From the NCBI RefSeq assembly GCF_014230145.1, contig NZ_JACHVC010000001.1, forward strand, positions 124,001 through 188,000: DNA of 64,000 nt, read 5' to 3'. The number at the start of each line of letters is the position of its first letter. The stretch's first letter is position 1. Made by a program: the position numbers and the translations under genes. Of the stretch, positions 57,017-64,000 are shown in pieces. The notes under the pieces are model-generated. The model was not told the DNA's origin, made no database searches, and saw nothing but the letters and a program-made list of their open reading frames with translations. Source of the DNA: Pelagicoccus albus. GTDB taxonomy: Bacteria; Verrucomicrobiota; Verrucomicrobiia; Opitutales; Opitutaceae.

Positions 57017-58219
57017 ATGAACACTACTAACACCACCGCCTTCCGAAAGGGAGCTGTCTCACTACTAACTCTTGGTTCGATGGCGGCGCTGGCCGTCACA
57101 GCCAACGCTCAATCCTTCTCGGATGTGATCTCCGGATTGAAAGACGGCAGCAAGGCCTCTCTCAATGCTCGTGCTCGTTATGAATTTAACGAAACTCCGG
57201 CCAGCGAGGTTAACGGCTATAGCATCAGAACTCGTCTATCTCTCGCTACAGGCGAGTACGAAGGTTTCAAGGCTTTCATCGAAATGGAAGACCTGAGCTT
57301 CAACAACGACGACGACCGTCCTGCTTTGGATGTCCCTACAACTGAACTGAATCAGATCTGGTTCAGCTACGCTGGAGCAAAAGTTGGCCGTCAGATCTAC
57401 GTTTTGGATGACCAGCGTTTCATCGGTCACGTAGGATGGAGACAGAATATCCAGACTTACGACGCGATCACTTACTCCTACGCTATCGACGAAAAGAACA
57501 AGCTGAACTTCGCTTACCTCGATGCGGTACATCGCGTAAACGCTACTTCGCAAGATCTCTCCGGTATCGTGCTCAATGCCAGCAGCAAGCTTGCAGACAA
57601 CTTCACGCTTACTGGCTTCGCTTACCTATTGGACTTCGATCGTCCAGTGCTCACTTCCAGCGACACCTTTGGTATCCGTGGTGTTGGTAAGATCCCTGGA
57701 GACGACGTAACCTACAATTACTCTTTCAGCTATGCCAAGCAGTCGGACAATGGCGGTAGCGTAGCTGATTTTGATCTAGACTACATCGCCGGTGAGTTCG
57801 GCGCTAAGTTCAGCGGGATGACGCTAGCAGCAGGTGTAGAAATCCTTGGCGGAGACGGTACGACTGGTTTTACCACTCCTCTTGCTACGGTTCACAAGTT
57901 CAATGGTTTTGCCGACCTGTTTGCTGGTGGCTCTCTTGGTTTGGGAGGCGGCATGCCGCAAGGCCTGGAAGACTACTACGTAAGCTTCGGATTCAAAGCT
58001 GGCGATGTGCCCATCAAGCTCGTTTACCACTCCTTTGGAACTGAAAACGTGAGCGACTACCTCGGTAGCGAAATCGACCTCGTCGCTTCGTATAAGCTAA
58101 ACGAATACGTAACATTAGTTGGAAAGTTTGCGGACTACAGCAGCGACGGAGCTGAGACCGTTGGTTACGGAGGTGTCGACAAGCAAGTCCTCACTTTAGA
58201 AGCCAATCTCAAATTCTAA
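57017..58219 (+). CDS. Outer-membrane porin, probable nitrate/nitrite entry channel
   Basis: A 400-residue beta-barrel protein with a signal peptide (AVSLLTLGSMAALAVTANAQS). The mature part is made of alternating strands (ASLNARARYEFNE, SIRTRLSLATGEYEGFKAFIEME, KVGRQIYVLDDQRFIGHVGWRQNIQTYDAITYSYA, LTLEANLKF with C-terminal Phe) typical of alginate-export-like porins. It follows the nitrite reductase genes by 117 bases and ends the nitrate cluster with a strong terminator, so it is probably induced with the cluster and lets nitrate or nitrite into the periplasm. Substrate specificity is inferred from position only. Confidence 0.88.
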   Translation: MNTTNTTAFRKGAVSLLTLGSMAALAVTANAQSFSDVISGLKDGSKASLNARARYEFNETPASEVNGYSIRTRLSLATGEYEGFKAFIEMEDLSFNNDDDRPALDVPTTELNQIWFSYAGAKVGRQIYVLDDQRFIGHVGWRQNIQTYDAITYSYAIDEKNKLNFAYLDAVHRVNATSQDLSGIVLNASSKLADNFTLTGFAYLLDFDRPVLTSSDTFGIRGVGKIPGDDVTYNYSFSYAKQSDNGGSVADFDLDYIAGEFGAKFSGMTLAAGVEILGGDGTTGFTTPLATVHKFNGFADLFAGGSLGLGGGMPQGLEDYYVSFGFKAGDVPIKLVYHSFGTENVSDYLGSEIDLVASYKLNEYVTLVGKFADYSSDGAETVGYGGVDKQVLTLEANLKF

Positions 58220-58254
58220 TTTAGTAGAGAACTAATCATTGATTCATTGAGTCG

Positions 58255-58282
58255 CCCCGAGCCTTAGGCTCGGGGTTTCTTT
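58255..58282 (+). terminator. Rho-independent terminator after the porin gene
   Basis: A perfect 9-base stem (ccccgagcc / ggctcgggg) with a 3-base loop is followed by a T-rich tail. Confidence 0.92.
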
Positions 58283-58440
58283 GTGTATGGGAATTCGGAA
58301 GTTCGAGCCCCACGCCGGTTCAGCAATTTCTTACAAATGTTACGTTTTGCCTGTTCGGGCCCTTGTAGCTTGAAATGTTACATCAATGTGACGATGTTAC
58401 GGTAACGTTACGGAAGTTCACACGAAAGGACCCCAACCCC

Positions 58441-58848
58441 ATGAACATAAAGAAAATTGCATTCATCGCTTTTGCGCAGGTAGCGGCCTGCGGAGCGGCT
58501 ATTGCGGCTTCGGCCGAGGAACAGGCGGGTATTGATTTTGGTATCGAAGATCAGACAGACGCCTACGTACTGGAAACGGTTACTCCCAAGTATCCGGTAG
58601 AAATGTTACAACGCGGAATCCAAGGAAGCACCTTGCTAATGCTCCGAGTGGACGAGCAAGGCGAAGTGAGCGACGTACGAGTCCTGTCGTCCTCAAGTCC
58701 TGCTTTCAGCAAGTCCGCGATCAAGTCAGTCAAGAACTGGTATTTCCAGCCAGGCACGAAAAATGGTCGTGCTGTGGCCCAAACTGTTACGGTCCCCGTA
58801 GACTTTTTGATTGATGACCTGCAGATGCCGGCTCTCGCCAGCAGATAG
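58441..58848 (+). CDS. Exported single-domain TonB C-terminal protein
   Basis: A 135-residue protein with a signal peptide (KKIAFIAFAQVAACGAAIAAS). Residues ~40-125 form a TonB C-terminal domain (PKYPVEMLQRGIQGSTLLMLRVDEQGEVSDVRVLSSS, SVKNWYFQPGTKNGRAV, VPVDFLI). It lacks a transmembrane anchor and Pro-rich spacer, so it cannot work as a full TonB; it may bind TonB boxes, peptidoglycan or another partner. The ATG at 58441 is preferred over an upstream start that gives no signal peptide. Upstream, repeated TGTTAC and a GTAACGTTAC palindrome (~58340-58410) suggest regulation. Confidence 0.82.
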   Translation: MNIKKIAFIAFAQVAACGAAIAASAEEQAGIDFGIEDQTDAYVLETVTPKYPVEMLQRGIQGSTLLMLRVDEQGEVSDVRVLSSSSPAFSKSAIKSVKNWYFQPGTKNGRAVAQTVTVPVDFLIDDLQMPALASR

Positions 58849-58869
58849 GCTTTAATCGAAAAGCAAATA

Positions 58870-60417
58870 CTAAGGAGCTTCCAAGTCGTCTTGGGGCTCC
58901 TTTTTTTGTGAGCTCGATTGCTCCCGTTTTCCGCTTTCCCCGATAAAGATTCTAGCGAGCCGGATATCTTCCAAAAATTCCGTACTGCGGGCTTCTCTCT
59001 CTGGGCCCAGAGGAAGACGCAGAAGGTAGGAGGGATGGTAGGTAACGATGACTCGGAAAGGGCGACCTATGTCATCGTATAGGCCTCGATCTGAAACAGG
59101 TGACACCGGCTTGCCCAGAATAGAACGAGCTGCGGTAGTTCCGAGACAGAGTACGATCTCAGGGCGAACGGAGCGAAGTTCCCACTCAAGCCAAGGCCGA
59201 CAAGCGTGGACCTGTTGAGAGGAAGGTTTCTGGTGAAGACGGCGACCTTTTGAAAATCTCCAACTAAAGTGTTTCACCGCATTGGTCAGGTAGGATTGAT
59301 CTGTCGAGAGGTTCGCCCTCTGAAGGAATTCGTGGAGAAGCTGACCAGCCGGGCCAACGAAGGGCTGTCCGCTCAAGTCCTCTTGGTCTCCCGGTTGCTC
59401 TCCGACGATCATGAGGCGAGCGTTTTTGGGGCCGCTCCCCCATACTGTTTGTGTGGATTTTTGGTAGAGAGGGCAGGCTTGGCAAGTCGCCGCGTGTTCG
59501 GCTGCCTCGTCGAAAGAGGACTTTACCGTTAGGAGCTTAACTTCATCAGACGAGCGACAGACATTTAGTTCTCTGCCGTCCGGAGCTCCCCTGGGTCGCT
59601 TCTTGTTGCGACTCGATAGGGCAGGGGCGAGAGTTTGCTCCGTCATAGATTTGGTGCGACCATAGGAAGCGCTGGAAAGCTCAGCGATCAGGTCGGCCTC
59701 TGGAAGGTTTTTCCAGTATCTCCGTGGCATCTCTTTTTCCATCATGCGGATGTTCAAACGAGCGGGGTTGAAGGTACTGGCGTAGTATTTCTTCCAATAC
59801 GCCTCCAGCTCGTCCTCTTCGGGTAAACGATTATTTGAGTCAGCCTCTGAAAAGCGAAGTCGAGTCCCATCCCAATGGACGCAGGTCCGTGGGGTGATGA
59901 TTGACCAATTCATGGAGGCGAAACGGTCTCGGAAGTAGGAGGATGCCAATCTAACCACATCGTGCTCCGGCTCGTACCACGCGACATAAGTCTCTCGTTC
60001 TAGCTCAGGATCTGCGACTTTTCTGAATCGGACGAAAGCCGTCATTTTATGCCTTTCGCGGCGAACCGCTTTTTCTTTCAGCGTGAAGCTGGCGACTTCC
60101 GGGTCACTTTGTTTTCTGAGGATTTGGGTTTCGCCAAAAACTGCTATTCGCCAAAGGAGACGATAGAGAAGGTCCCAGGTGTCGTTTGCAAAGTGACAGG
60201 CAACCAGTTTTGCCCGATTTAGAAACTCCGCGGGCACTTGGTGTTGATTCCCCGTATCCACAGACTGGATAGAGGTCTTTGAGAAACCTAAGTCCAGCAG
60301 CTCCTCCCTTGCTGATCCCCACAATATTCGTTCCGGCGGAACTGAGCGCTGGAGAAAATCGCGTGCAGCTTCTCGCCAAGAATCGAAATCTCTAATTTGG
60401 CTTTGCGGAATTTCCAT
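58870..60417 (-). CDS. udgX: UdgX-type uracil-DNA glycosylase fused to DUF4130
   Basis: A 515-residue fusion. Residues ~1-260 match DUF4130, a domain linked to DNA metabolism (SVPPERILWG, VRRERHKMTAFVRFRKV, SYFRDRFASMNWSIITP). Residues ~300-500 form a family-4-like uracil-DNA glycosylase (ATCQACPLY, VGEQPGDQEDLSGQPFVGPAGQLL, VTYHPSYLLR). The stretch KGRRLHQKP contains His395 in the UdgX-specific loop; UdgX proteins remove uracil and stay covalently bound through this His. The Cys residues that ligate the [4Fe-4S] cluster are present in part (CQACPLY). The start is 9 bases after the radical SAM gene, a conserved pairing in many bacteria. Covalent capture here is inferred from the motif. Confidence 0.9.
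   Translation of the reverse strand: MEIPQSQIRDFDSWREAARDFLQRSVPPERILWGSAREELLDLGFSKTSIQSVDTGNQHQVPAEFLNRAKLVACHFANDTWDLLYRLLWRIAVFGETQILRKQSDPEVASFTLKEKAVRRERHKMTAFVRFRKVADPELERETYVAWYEPEHDVVRLASSYFRDRFASMNWSIITPRTCVHWDGTRLRFSEADSNNRLPEEDELEAYWKKYYASTFNPARLNIRMMEKEMPRRYWKNLPEADLIAELSSASYGRTKSMTEQTLAPALSSRNKKRPRGAPDGRELNVCRSSDEVKLLTVKSSFDEAAEHAATCQACPLYQKSTQTVWGSGPKNARLMIVGEQPGDQEDLSGQPFVGPAGQLLHEFLQRANLSTDQSYLTNAVKHFSWRFSKGRRLHQKPSSQQVHACRPWLEWELRSVRPEIVLCLGTTAARSILGKPVSPVSDRGLYDDIGRPFRVIVTYHPSYLLRLPLGPEREARSTEFLEDIRLARIFIGESGKREQSSSQKKEPQDDLEAP
58872..58907 (+). terminator. Terminator of the TonB-domain gene, inside the 3' end of the UdgX gene
   Basis: A long stem (aggagcttccaag / cttggggctcct, with two T-G pairs) and a TCGT loop is followed by seven T on the plus strand. 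It overlaps the last codons of the convergent UdgX gene. Confidence 0.85.
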
Positions 60418-60426
60418 AGGGTCCTT

Positions 60427-61692
60427 CTATCGACTGAGGGGGAGAAGCATCTGCTCGGCAGGTTTGGCGAGCTTGGCTCTCAACCGTTCTGAGCTTCTTT
60501 CCAAAAGGGTAGGCCGATAGTCTCGGGTTACGATGAAAGGAAGAACCTTCTGTAGTGGAATACGCATACGTTTAAGATCTGAGAGGGATAAGCTTCCAAA
60601 TCGGCGTGATTCGATTAGGCGATCCACTCCTCTGACGCCGAGACCCGGCACGCGGAGCAGAGCTTCCCGACTGGCACGATTGACATCCAGCGGGAAGAAT
60701 TCCCGATTACGTAAAGCCCAGGCTGATTTCGGATCGATATCGAGTGGGAGCTCCGCTTCGGACTCGGGGGTGATTTCATCCAATTTGAATCCGTAGAAGC
60801 GAAGTAGCCAGTCGGCCTGATAGAGGCGATTCTCTCGAACGAGGGGAGGACGCTTGATTGGTAAGAGTGACGAGGCGTGGTCGTGAGGGCTGTATCCGGA
60901 ATAGTATACGCGACGCAACTTGTAGGACTTGTAGAGAAAATCTGCCCGTTCCAGAACGTTTCGGTCCTTCGCGTCGTCGGCTCCCACAATCATCTGTGTG
61001 CTTTGTCCAGCAGGGGCGAAACTCCGGCTCTTTCTTGCAAAGAAGCGCATTCGTTCCGACTTGGCCGAGTTTAGCCGATCGTTTGACTCGTCGTTTTTGC
61101 TGCGAATCTGGGCCATGCTATTTTGGATACGCCTCAAGTTCTTTTCGGGAGCTAGTTTCTCGAGCCCAGTTTGAGTGGGAAGCTCGATGTTTACGCTCAA
61201 GCGGTCAGCGTATTTGCCAGCGATTTCTATCAACTCGGGAGACGCTTCGGGTATCGTCTTGAGGTGGATGTATCCGCGGAAGTGATGCACCTCCCTGAGC
61301 TGAATGGCTACTTGGTTCAGCTGCTCCATCGTATGGTCGGCGTTGCGGGTGATGCCAGAGCTGAGGAAGAGGCCTTCGATATAGTTACGCTTGTAGAAAT
61401 CTAGGGTGAGTTTCACGACCTCTTGAGGAGTAAACGTGGCCCGAGGCGTATCGCTGGAGCGACGGTTCACGCAGTAGGCGCAGTCGAAGATACAGCGGTT
61501 TGTCAGCAGAATTTTGAGAAGGGAAATGCAACGCCCATCCGGAGCGTAGGAGTGGCAAATACCGCTGCCTGTGGTTGAGCCGATGCTGCCGTCGGTCGCC
61601 TGTGACTTACGACGTTGTCCTCCACTGCTGGCACAGGAAGCGTCGTACTTCGCAGCGTCTGCCAGGATCTCTAGTTTGCGTTCCAAGTTCAT
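60427..61692 (-). CDS. Radical SAM protein of the UdgX/DUF4130-linked family
   Basis: A 421-residue radical SAM enzyme. The cluster motif Cx3Cx2C is Cys67, Cys71, Cys74 (NRCIFDCAYC). Further radical SAM blocks are GLFLSSGI and IHLKTIPEAS. The C-terminal part has a helix-hairpin-helix DNA-binding motif (ALLRVPGLGVRGVDRLIESR). Members of this family are annotated as putative DNA modification or repair proteins because they pair with DUF4130/UDG genes, as here; the reaction is unknown. An ATG at 61692 and a GTG two codons earlier are both possible starts. Confidence 0.9.
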   Translation of the reverse strand: MNLERKLEILADAAKYDASCASSGGQRRKSQATDGSIGSTTGSGICHSYAPDGRCISLLKILLTNRCIFDCAYCVNRRSSDTPRATFTPQEVVKLTLDFYKRNYIEGLFLSSGITRNADHTMEQLNQVAIQLREVHHFRGYIHLKTIPEASPELIEIAGKYADRLSVNIELPTQTGLEKLAPEKNLRRIQNSMAQIRSKNDESNDRLNSAKSERMRFFARKSRSFAPAGQSTQMIVGADDAKDRNVLERADFLYKSYKLRRVYYSGYSPHDHASSLLPIKRPPLVRENRLYQADWLLRFYGFKLDEITPESEAELPLDIDPKSAWALRNREFFPLDVNRASREALLRVPGLGVRGVDRLIESRRFGSLSLSDLKRMRIPLQKVLPFIVTRDYRPTLLERSSERLRAKLAKPAEQMLLPLSR

Positions 61693-61710
61693 TGTCACGC
61701 TCAGAATAGC

Positions 61711-61742
61711 AAAACGCCTAGGACAAATTCCGTCCTAGGCGT
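61711..61742 (-). terminator. Rho-independent terminator of the chemoreceptor gene (minus strand)
   Basis: A perfect 11-base stem (acgcctaggac / gtcctaggcgt) with a 7-base loop is followed on the minus strand by TTTT. It ends the chemoreceptor transcript 52 bases after its stop and is upstream of the radical SAM gene. Confidence 0.85.
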
Positions 61743-61793
61743 CGTTAAATGAGAATTTCGCGGCAGATCCGGGCTGCCTTTGTTGAGCCCGTC

Positions 61794-63746
61794 CTATCCA
61801 TCCACGAGCTTGAGTAACTGCTCGAGGGTGATGTTCAGGTTGCGAGCTTGTTCGGTCAGCTTTTCGGAAGAGTTGACCATGTGGGTAGAGCTGGTTGCGT
61901 GGGTTTGGGTAATGTTGTCGATCTGTGTGATCGCTTGCGATATCTGTTCAACGCCACGGCTTTGTTCTTCGCTCGAAGTAACAATCGTCCCAACCACTTC
62001 GTCGATGCCCAAGATTTTCTCGTTAATGAGTGCTAGGCTGCTGGCAACTTGGTCGCAAATGGTCGATCCGGAGCGGCTTTTGGCGAGGGCTTCCTCGATC
62101 TTTCCTGAGGTGTTGTGGGCCGCTTCTGTGGAGCGTAAGGCTAGGTCGCGGACTTCTTCGGCGACAATGGCGAATCCTGCTCCCGCATCTCCCGCTCGGG
62201 CGGCTTCGACAGCGGCGTTAAGAGCAAGGATATTGGTTTGGAAGGCGATCTCATCGATCGTTTTAATGATGGTGGAAATGTCTTCGCTCGATTTCGCGAT
62301 GGCGTCCATAGCCTCGATCATGGCGGTCATTTCCTGGGAGCTGGTGTCCGCGCATTTGCGAGTTTCGGAAGTGAGCTGATTGGCCTTGGCGGCGGCCTCT
62401 ACGTTTTGATGGGTAATGTTGTTAATGTTATCGAGCGATTGGCTGGTGTTATGCAGGCTGTCTGTTTGGCTCCTTGATCCGTGTGCTAATTCGGAAGAAA
62501 CCATCTCGATCTCCAGAGAAGAACGTTGGGTATCTTCTCCTCCGTCGGAGATCTCCTTGGCGATTTTTCTAATCTGGCGAGAGAGTGATTTCGCAATACT
62601 CATGAAGAGGATGAGTGCGATGACAGTACCAATAACGGTGGCCCCGATTTGTAGGTTCGTTACATGGGCCAAGGATGCTGAAACCAGCTCGCTGCTCGCG
62701 TTTAGTTCTTCGCTAGAAATGGTCGAGAGAATGACCCAATCCCAAGAAGGGTAATACGCGACCGCGGCGGTCATTTCTTCGAGCTCGCTGCCGCCAGGTT
62801 TCCGAACGTGGTATTTCAGAGACCTGACTTCCCCGCCCGCGAGCGATCCGGCAGTGGAAAGCACTTCTTCCAAGACGTCTGTGCCGTCTTCGTTTAAGAA
62901 AAACTCAGCAGTTTCGCCAACTTCTCCACGATCCGGGGCGACTATTAGCTTGCCGGCGTTTTGCTTATTCTTGTTCAGAACGAAGACTCGACCGGTTTCT
63001 CCGGTTGTCTTCTGGGTCAGGTTAGCTGTGACTTGCTTTGTTGCGACCGACTCTGGCAATCCGACGTAAAGGATACCGATGACCTCGCCGCGTGAGTCTT
63101 CGATGGGCTTGTAGGCAGTAATGTAGTGCTGATTGACCACATAGGCTCGGCCGAAAAAGGTCTCTCCAGACAAGACGGTTTGGACCACTGGGCTGCTGGA
63201 GGGGATGTAGGTCCCGATTGCTCGTTTTCCATCAAGCTTACGGACATTTGTGGCGACGCGGAGCATGTCGCCCGCTTCGTTCATCTTTTGGAAAAGCGTG
63301 CAAGTGATCCCGGTACGATCTCCAAAATCGTCGATAAGGGTAACCCGATTGTTGGGATCGAATTCGCTCTGTTGACCGAGCCAAAGGCCGCCGACGGTAA
63401 GTTTAGGGAGTTGGAGGGGAGTTGACTCCTTTGTGATCTGATTAATTGCGTCCCAGCTGACCAGATCGTCCGCTTGTTGCTCGATTGTGCCGATTTGTTC
63501 GGCGATCACTTCAGCAGTTGAGAGATGGCTCTTGGTCGTACCCAGTAGCAGCTTATCGGTCAGCTCAACGTTTTCGAGGATCGACTTGGTTTGATCGACG
63601 AGGCTGCTTTCCACGAGTGTGTGGATCTGGTCGTCAATATCCTCCGTGATTTGGGGTGTTTTCCAAAGAAGGAGCGTGAGGACAGTCAATGCGGGGCCCG
63701 CGGTTACGACGAGACCAATGGTGGATAGCTTTGTACTGAGTTTCAT
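61794..63746 (-). CDS. Methyl-accepting chemotaxis protein with double-Cache-type periplasmic sensor
   Basis: A 650-residue chemoreceptor. Transmembrane helix 1 (~10-28) and helix 2 (~368-390) enclose a ~340-residue periplasmic region of the Cache_3-Cache_2 type: ITCTLFQKMNEAGDMLRVATNV, RAIGTYIP, YITAYKPIEDSRGEVIGILYVGLPE and a second module ending in WDWVILSTIS. A short linker follows, then a cytoplasmic domain with an intact tip [23 protein letters not shown]. Methylation segments are visible as SSQEMTAMIEAMD and SSEEQSRGVEQIS. There is no CheR-tether pentapeptide. The ligand is unknown; Cache_3-Cache_2 receptors often sense organic acids. Start ATG with the signal-anchor pattern KLSTKLSTIGLVV. 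Confidence 0.95.
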   Translation of the reverse strand: MKLSTKLSTIGLVVTAGPALTVLTLLLWKTPQITEDIDDQIHTLVESSLVDQTKSILENVELTDKLLLGTTKSHLSTAEVIAEQIGTIEQQADDLVSWDAINQITKESTPLQLPKLTVGGLWLGQQSEFDPNNRVTLIDDFGDRTGITCTLFQKMNEAGDMLRVATNVRKLDGKRAIGTYIPSSSPVVQTVLSGETFFGRAYVVNQHYITAYKPIEDSRGEVIGILYVGLPESVATKQVTANLTQKTTGETGRVFVLNKNKQNAGKLIVAPDRGEVGETAEFFLNEDGTDVLEEVLSTAGSLAGGEVRSLKYHVRKPGGSELEEMTAAVAYYPSWDWVILSTISSEELNASSELVSASLAHVTNLQIGATVIGTVIALILFMSIAKSLSRQIRKIAKEISDGGEDTQRSSLEIEMVSSELAHGSRSQTDSLHNTSQSLDNINNITHQNVEAAAKANQLTSETRKCADTSSQEMTAMIEAMDAIAKSSEDISTIIKTIDEIAFQTNILALNAAVEAARAGDAGAGFAIVAEEVRDLALRSTEAAHNTSGKIEEALAKSRSGSTICDQVASSLALINEKILGIDEVVGTIVTSSEEQSRGVEQISQAITQIDNITQTHATSSTHMVNSSEKLTEQARNLNITLEQLLKLVDG

Positions 63747-64000
63747 TTTACGTGTTCCTTAACCCATCGGGTAATACCCGCATTTTTTTACCCAATTACT
63801 GGTTGGTTTACCTTTGTTTGACTAGGAGAACGCACTTATAGGGATTCTGGAGAGTTGCAGTAGTCTAGAGCCCTAGGCGGTTGTTCTCCAAAACCCTCCG
63901 AATTCGACAAGACCGACGGCTGCCCTCTCACTAGCTTGTATTTGGGAGAGAGGGGTGAAACTCCTATCTTTATCTTAAACGGCGCAAAGTGGTCCCGCGA
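63747..64000. promoter_or_regulatory. Upstream region of the double-Cache chemoreceptor
   Basis: No gene is visible up to the window end. A perfect 13-base palindrome (cgggta-a-tacccg, 63768-63780) sits 22 bases before the start codon, with several GGGTAA-like half sites nearby (63785-63815). It could be an operator. No clear promoter was assigned. Confidence 0.35.

Noticed and set aside
58441-58848. A second full TonB energy transducer.
   Set aside because: It has a cleavable signal peptide and only the C-terminal domain, with no membrane anchor or Pro-rich spacer.

Overview
This window is bacterial chromosomal DNA with dense coding, many stop/start (ATGA) gene overlaps, two tRNA genes and no phage, integrase, transposase or CRISPR array that I can see. 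The gene content points to a free-living marine heterotroph, most likely a Verrucomicrobiota member of the Opitutae/Pelagicoccus type. It has large hybrid sensor kinases, several chemoreceptors, a Vibrio-like TonB2/TtpC energy module, a PQQ dehydrogenase, a GH5 glycosidase and a complete assimilatory nitrate system. The taxonomic placement is an inference from gene content, not a database result.

Layout. 1-9.4 kb: the 3' part of a chemoreceptor gene, a secreted papain-like protease, a QTMAN/GTDC1-type glycosyltransferase, an FmdB-like small protein, tyrS, engB, a DnaQ-like exonuclease, a GH5 glycosidase, corA and dut. 9.4-25.3 kb is a signalling region: a dCache chemoreceptor, two divergent hybrid kinases (PAS-HisKA-HATPase-REC-REC-HPt), an AraC regulator divergent from an NmrA/DUF1772/SnoaL operon, and a periplasmic-binding lipoprotein paired with a third hybrid kinase. 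25.3-27.4 kb: tRNA-Phe(GAA), a dihydroorotase-like gene, and tRNA-Thr(CGT) whose 3' end and flank are duplicated just downstream. 27.4-30.6 kb: a compact CHAD-ParA-CYTH-Nudix operon that looks like a polyphosphate-handling system. 30.8-34.5 kb: a GyrI-like gene broken by one in-frame TAG, a MerR/GyrI-type regulator and a PQQ quinoprotein carrying a cytochrome c domain.

34.5-41.9 kb and 49.2-58.2 kb form the nitrate assimilation system. It comprises a LysR regulator, a NasS-like cytoplasmic nitrate sensor, the NrtABCD importer (NrtB has an unusual ~200-residue coiled-coil insertion), a DmsB-DmsC fusion overlapping a cytosolic nitrate reductase NasA, NirA nitrite reductase with a CysJ-like diflavin reductase, and a porin. 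Sigma-54-like -24/-12 elements with matching spacing lie in front of all four leading genes. A seven-gene TonB2-type operon on the minus strand (41.9-48.9 kb) is inserted between the two halves.

58.4-64 kb: a stand-alone TonB C-terminal-domain protein, a UdgX-type uracil-DNA glycosylase fused to DUF4130, its partner radical SAM protein, and a double-Cache chemoreceptor.

The strongest candidates for new biology are the CHAD-ParA-CYTH-Nudix operon, the coiled-coil NrtB, the inferred NADPH-diflavin-NirA nitrite reductase with a shared N-terminal motif, and the apparent sigma-54 nitrate regulon.
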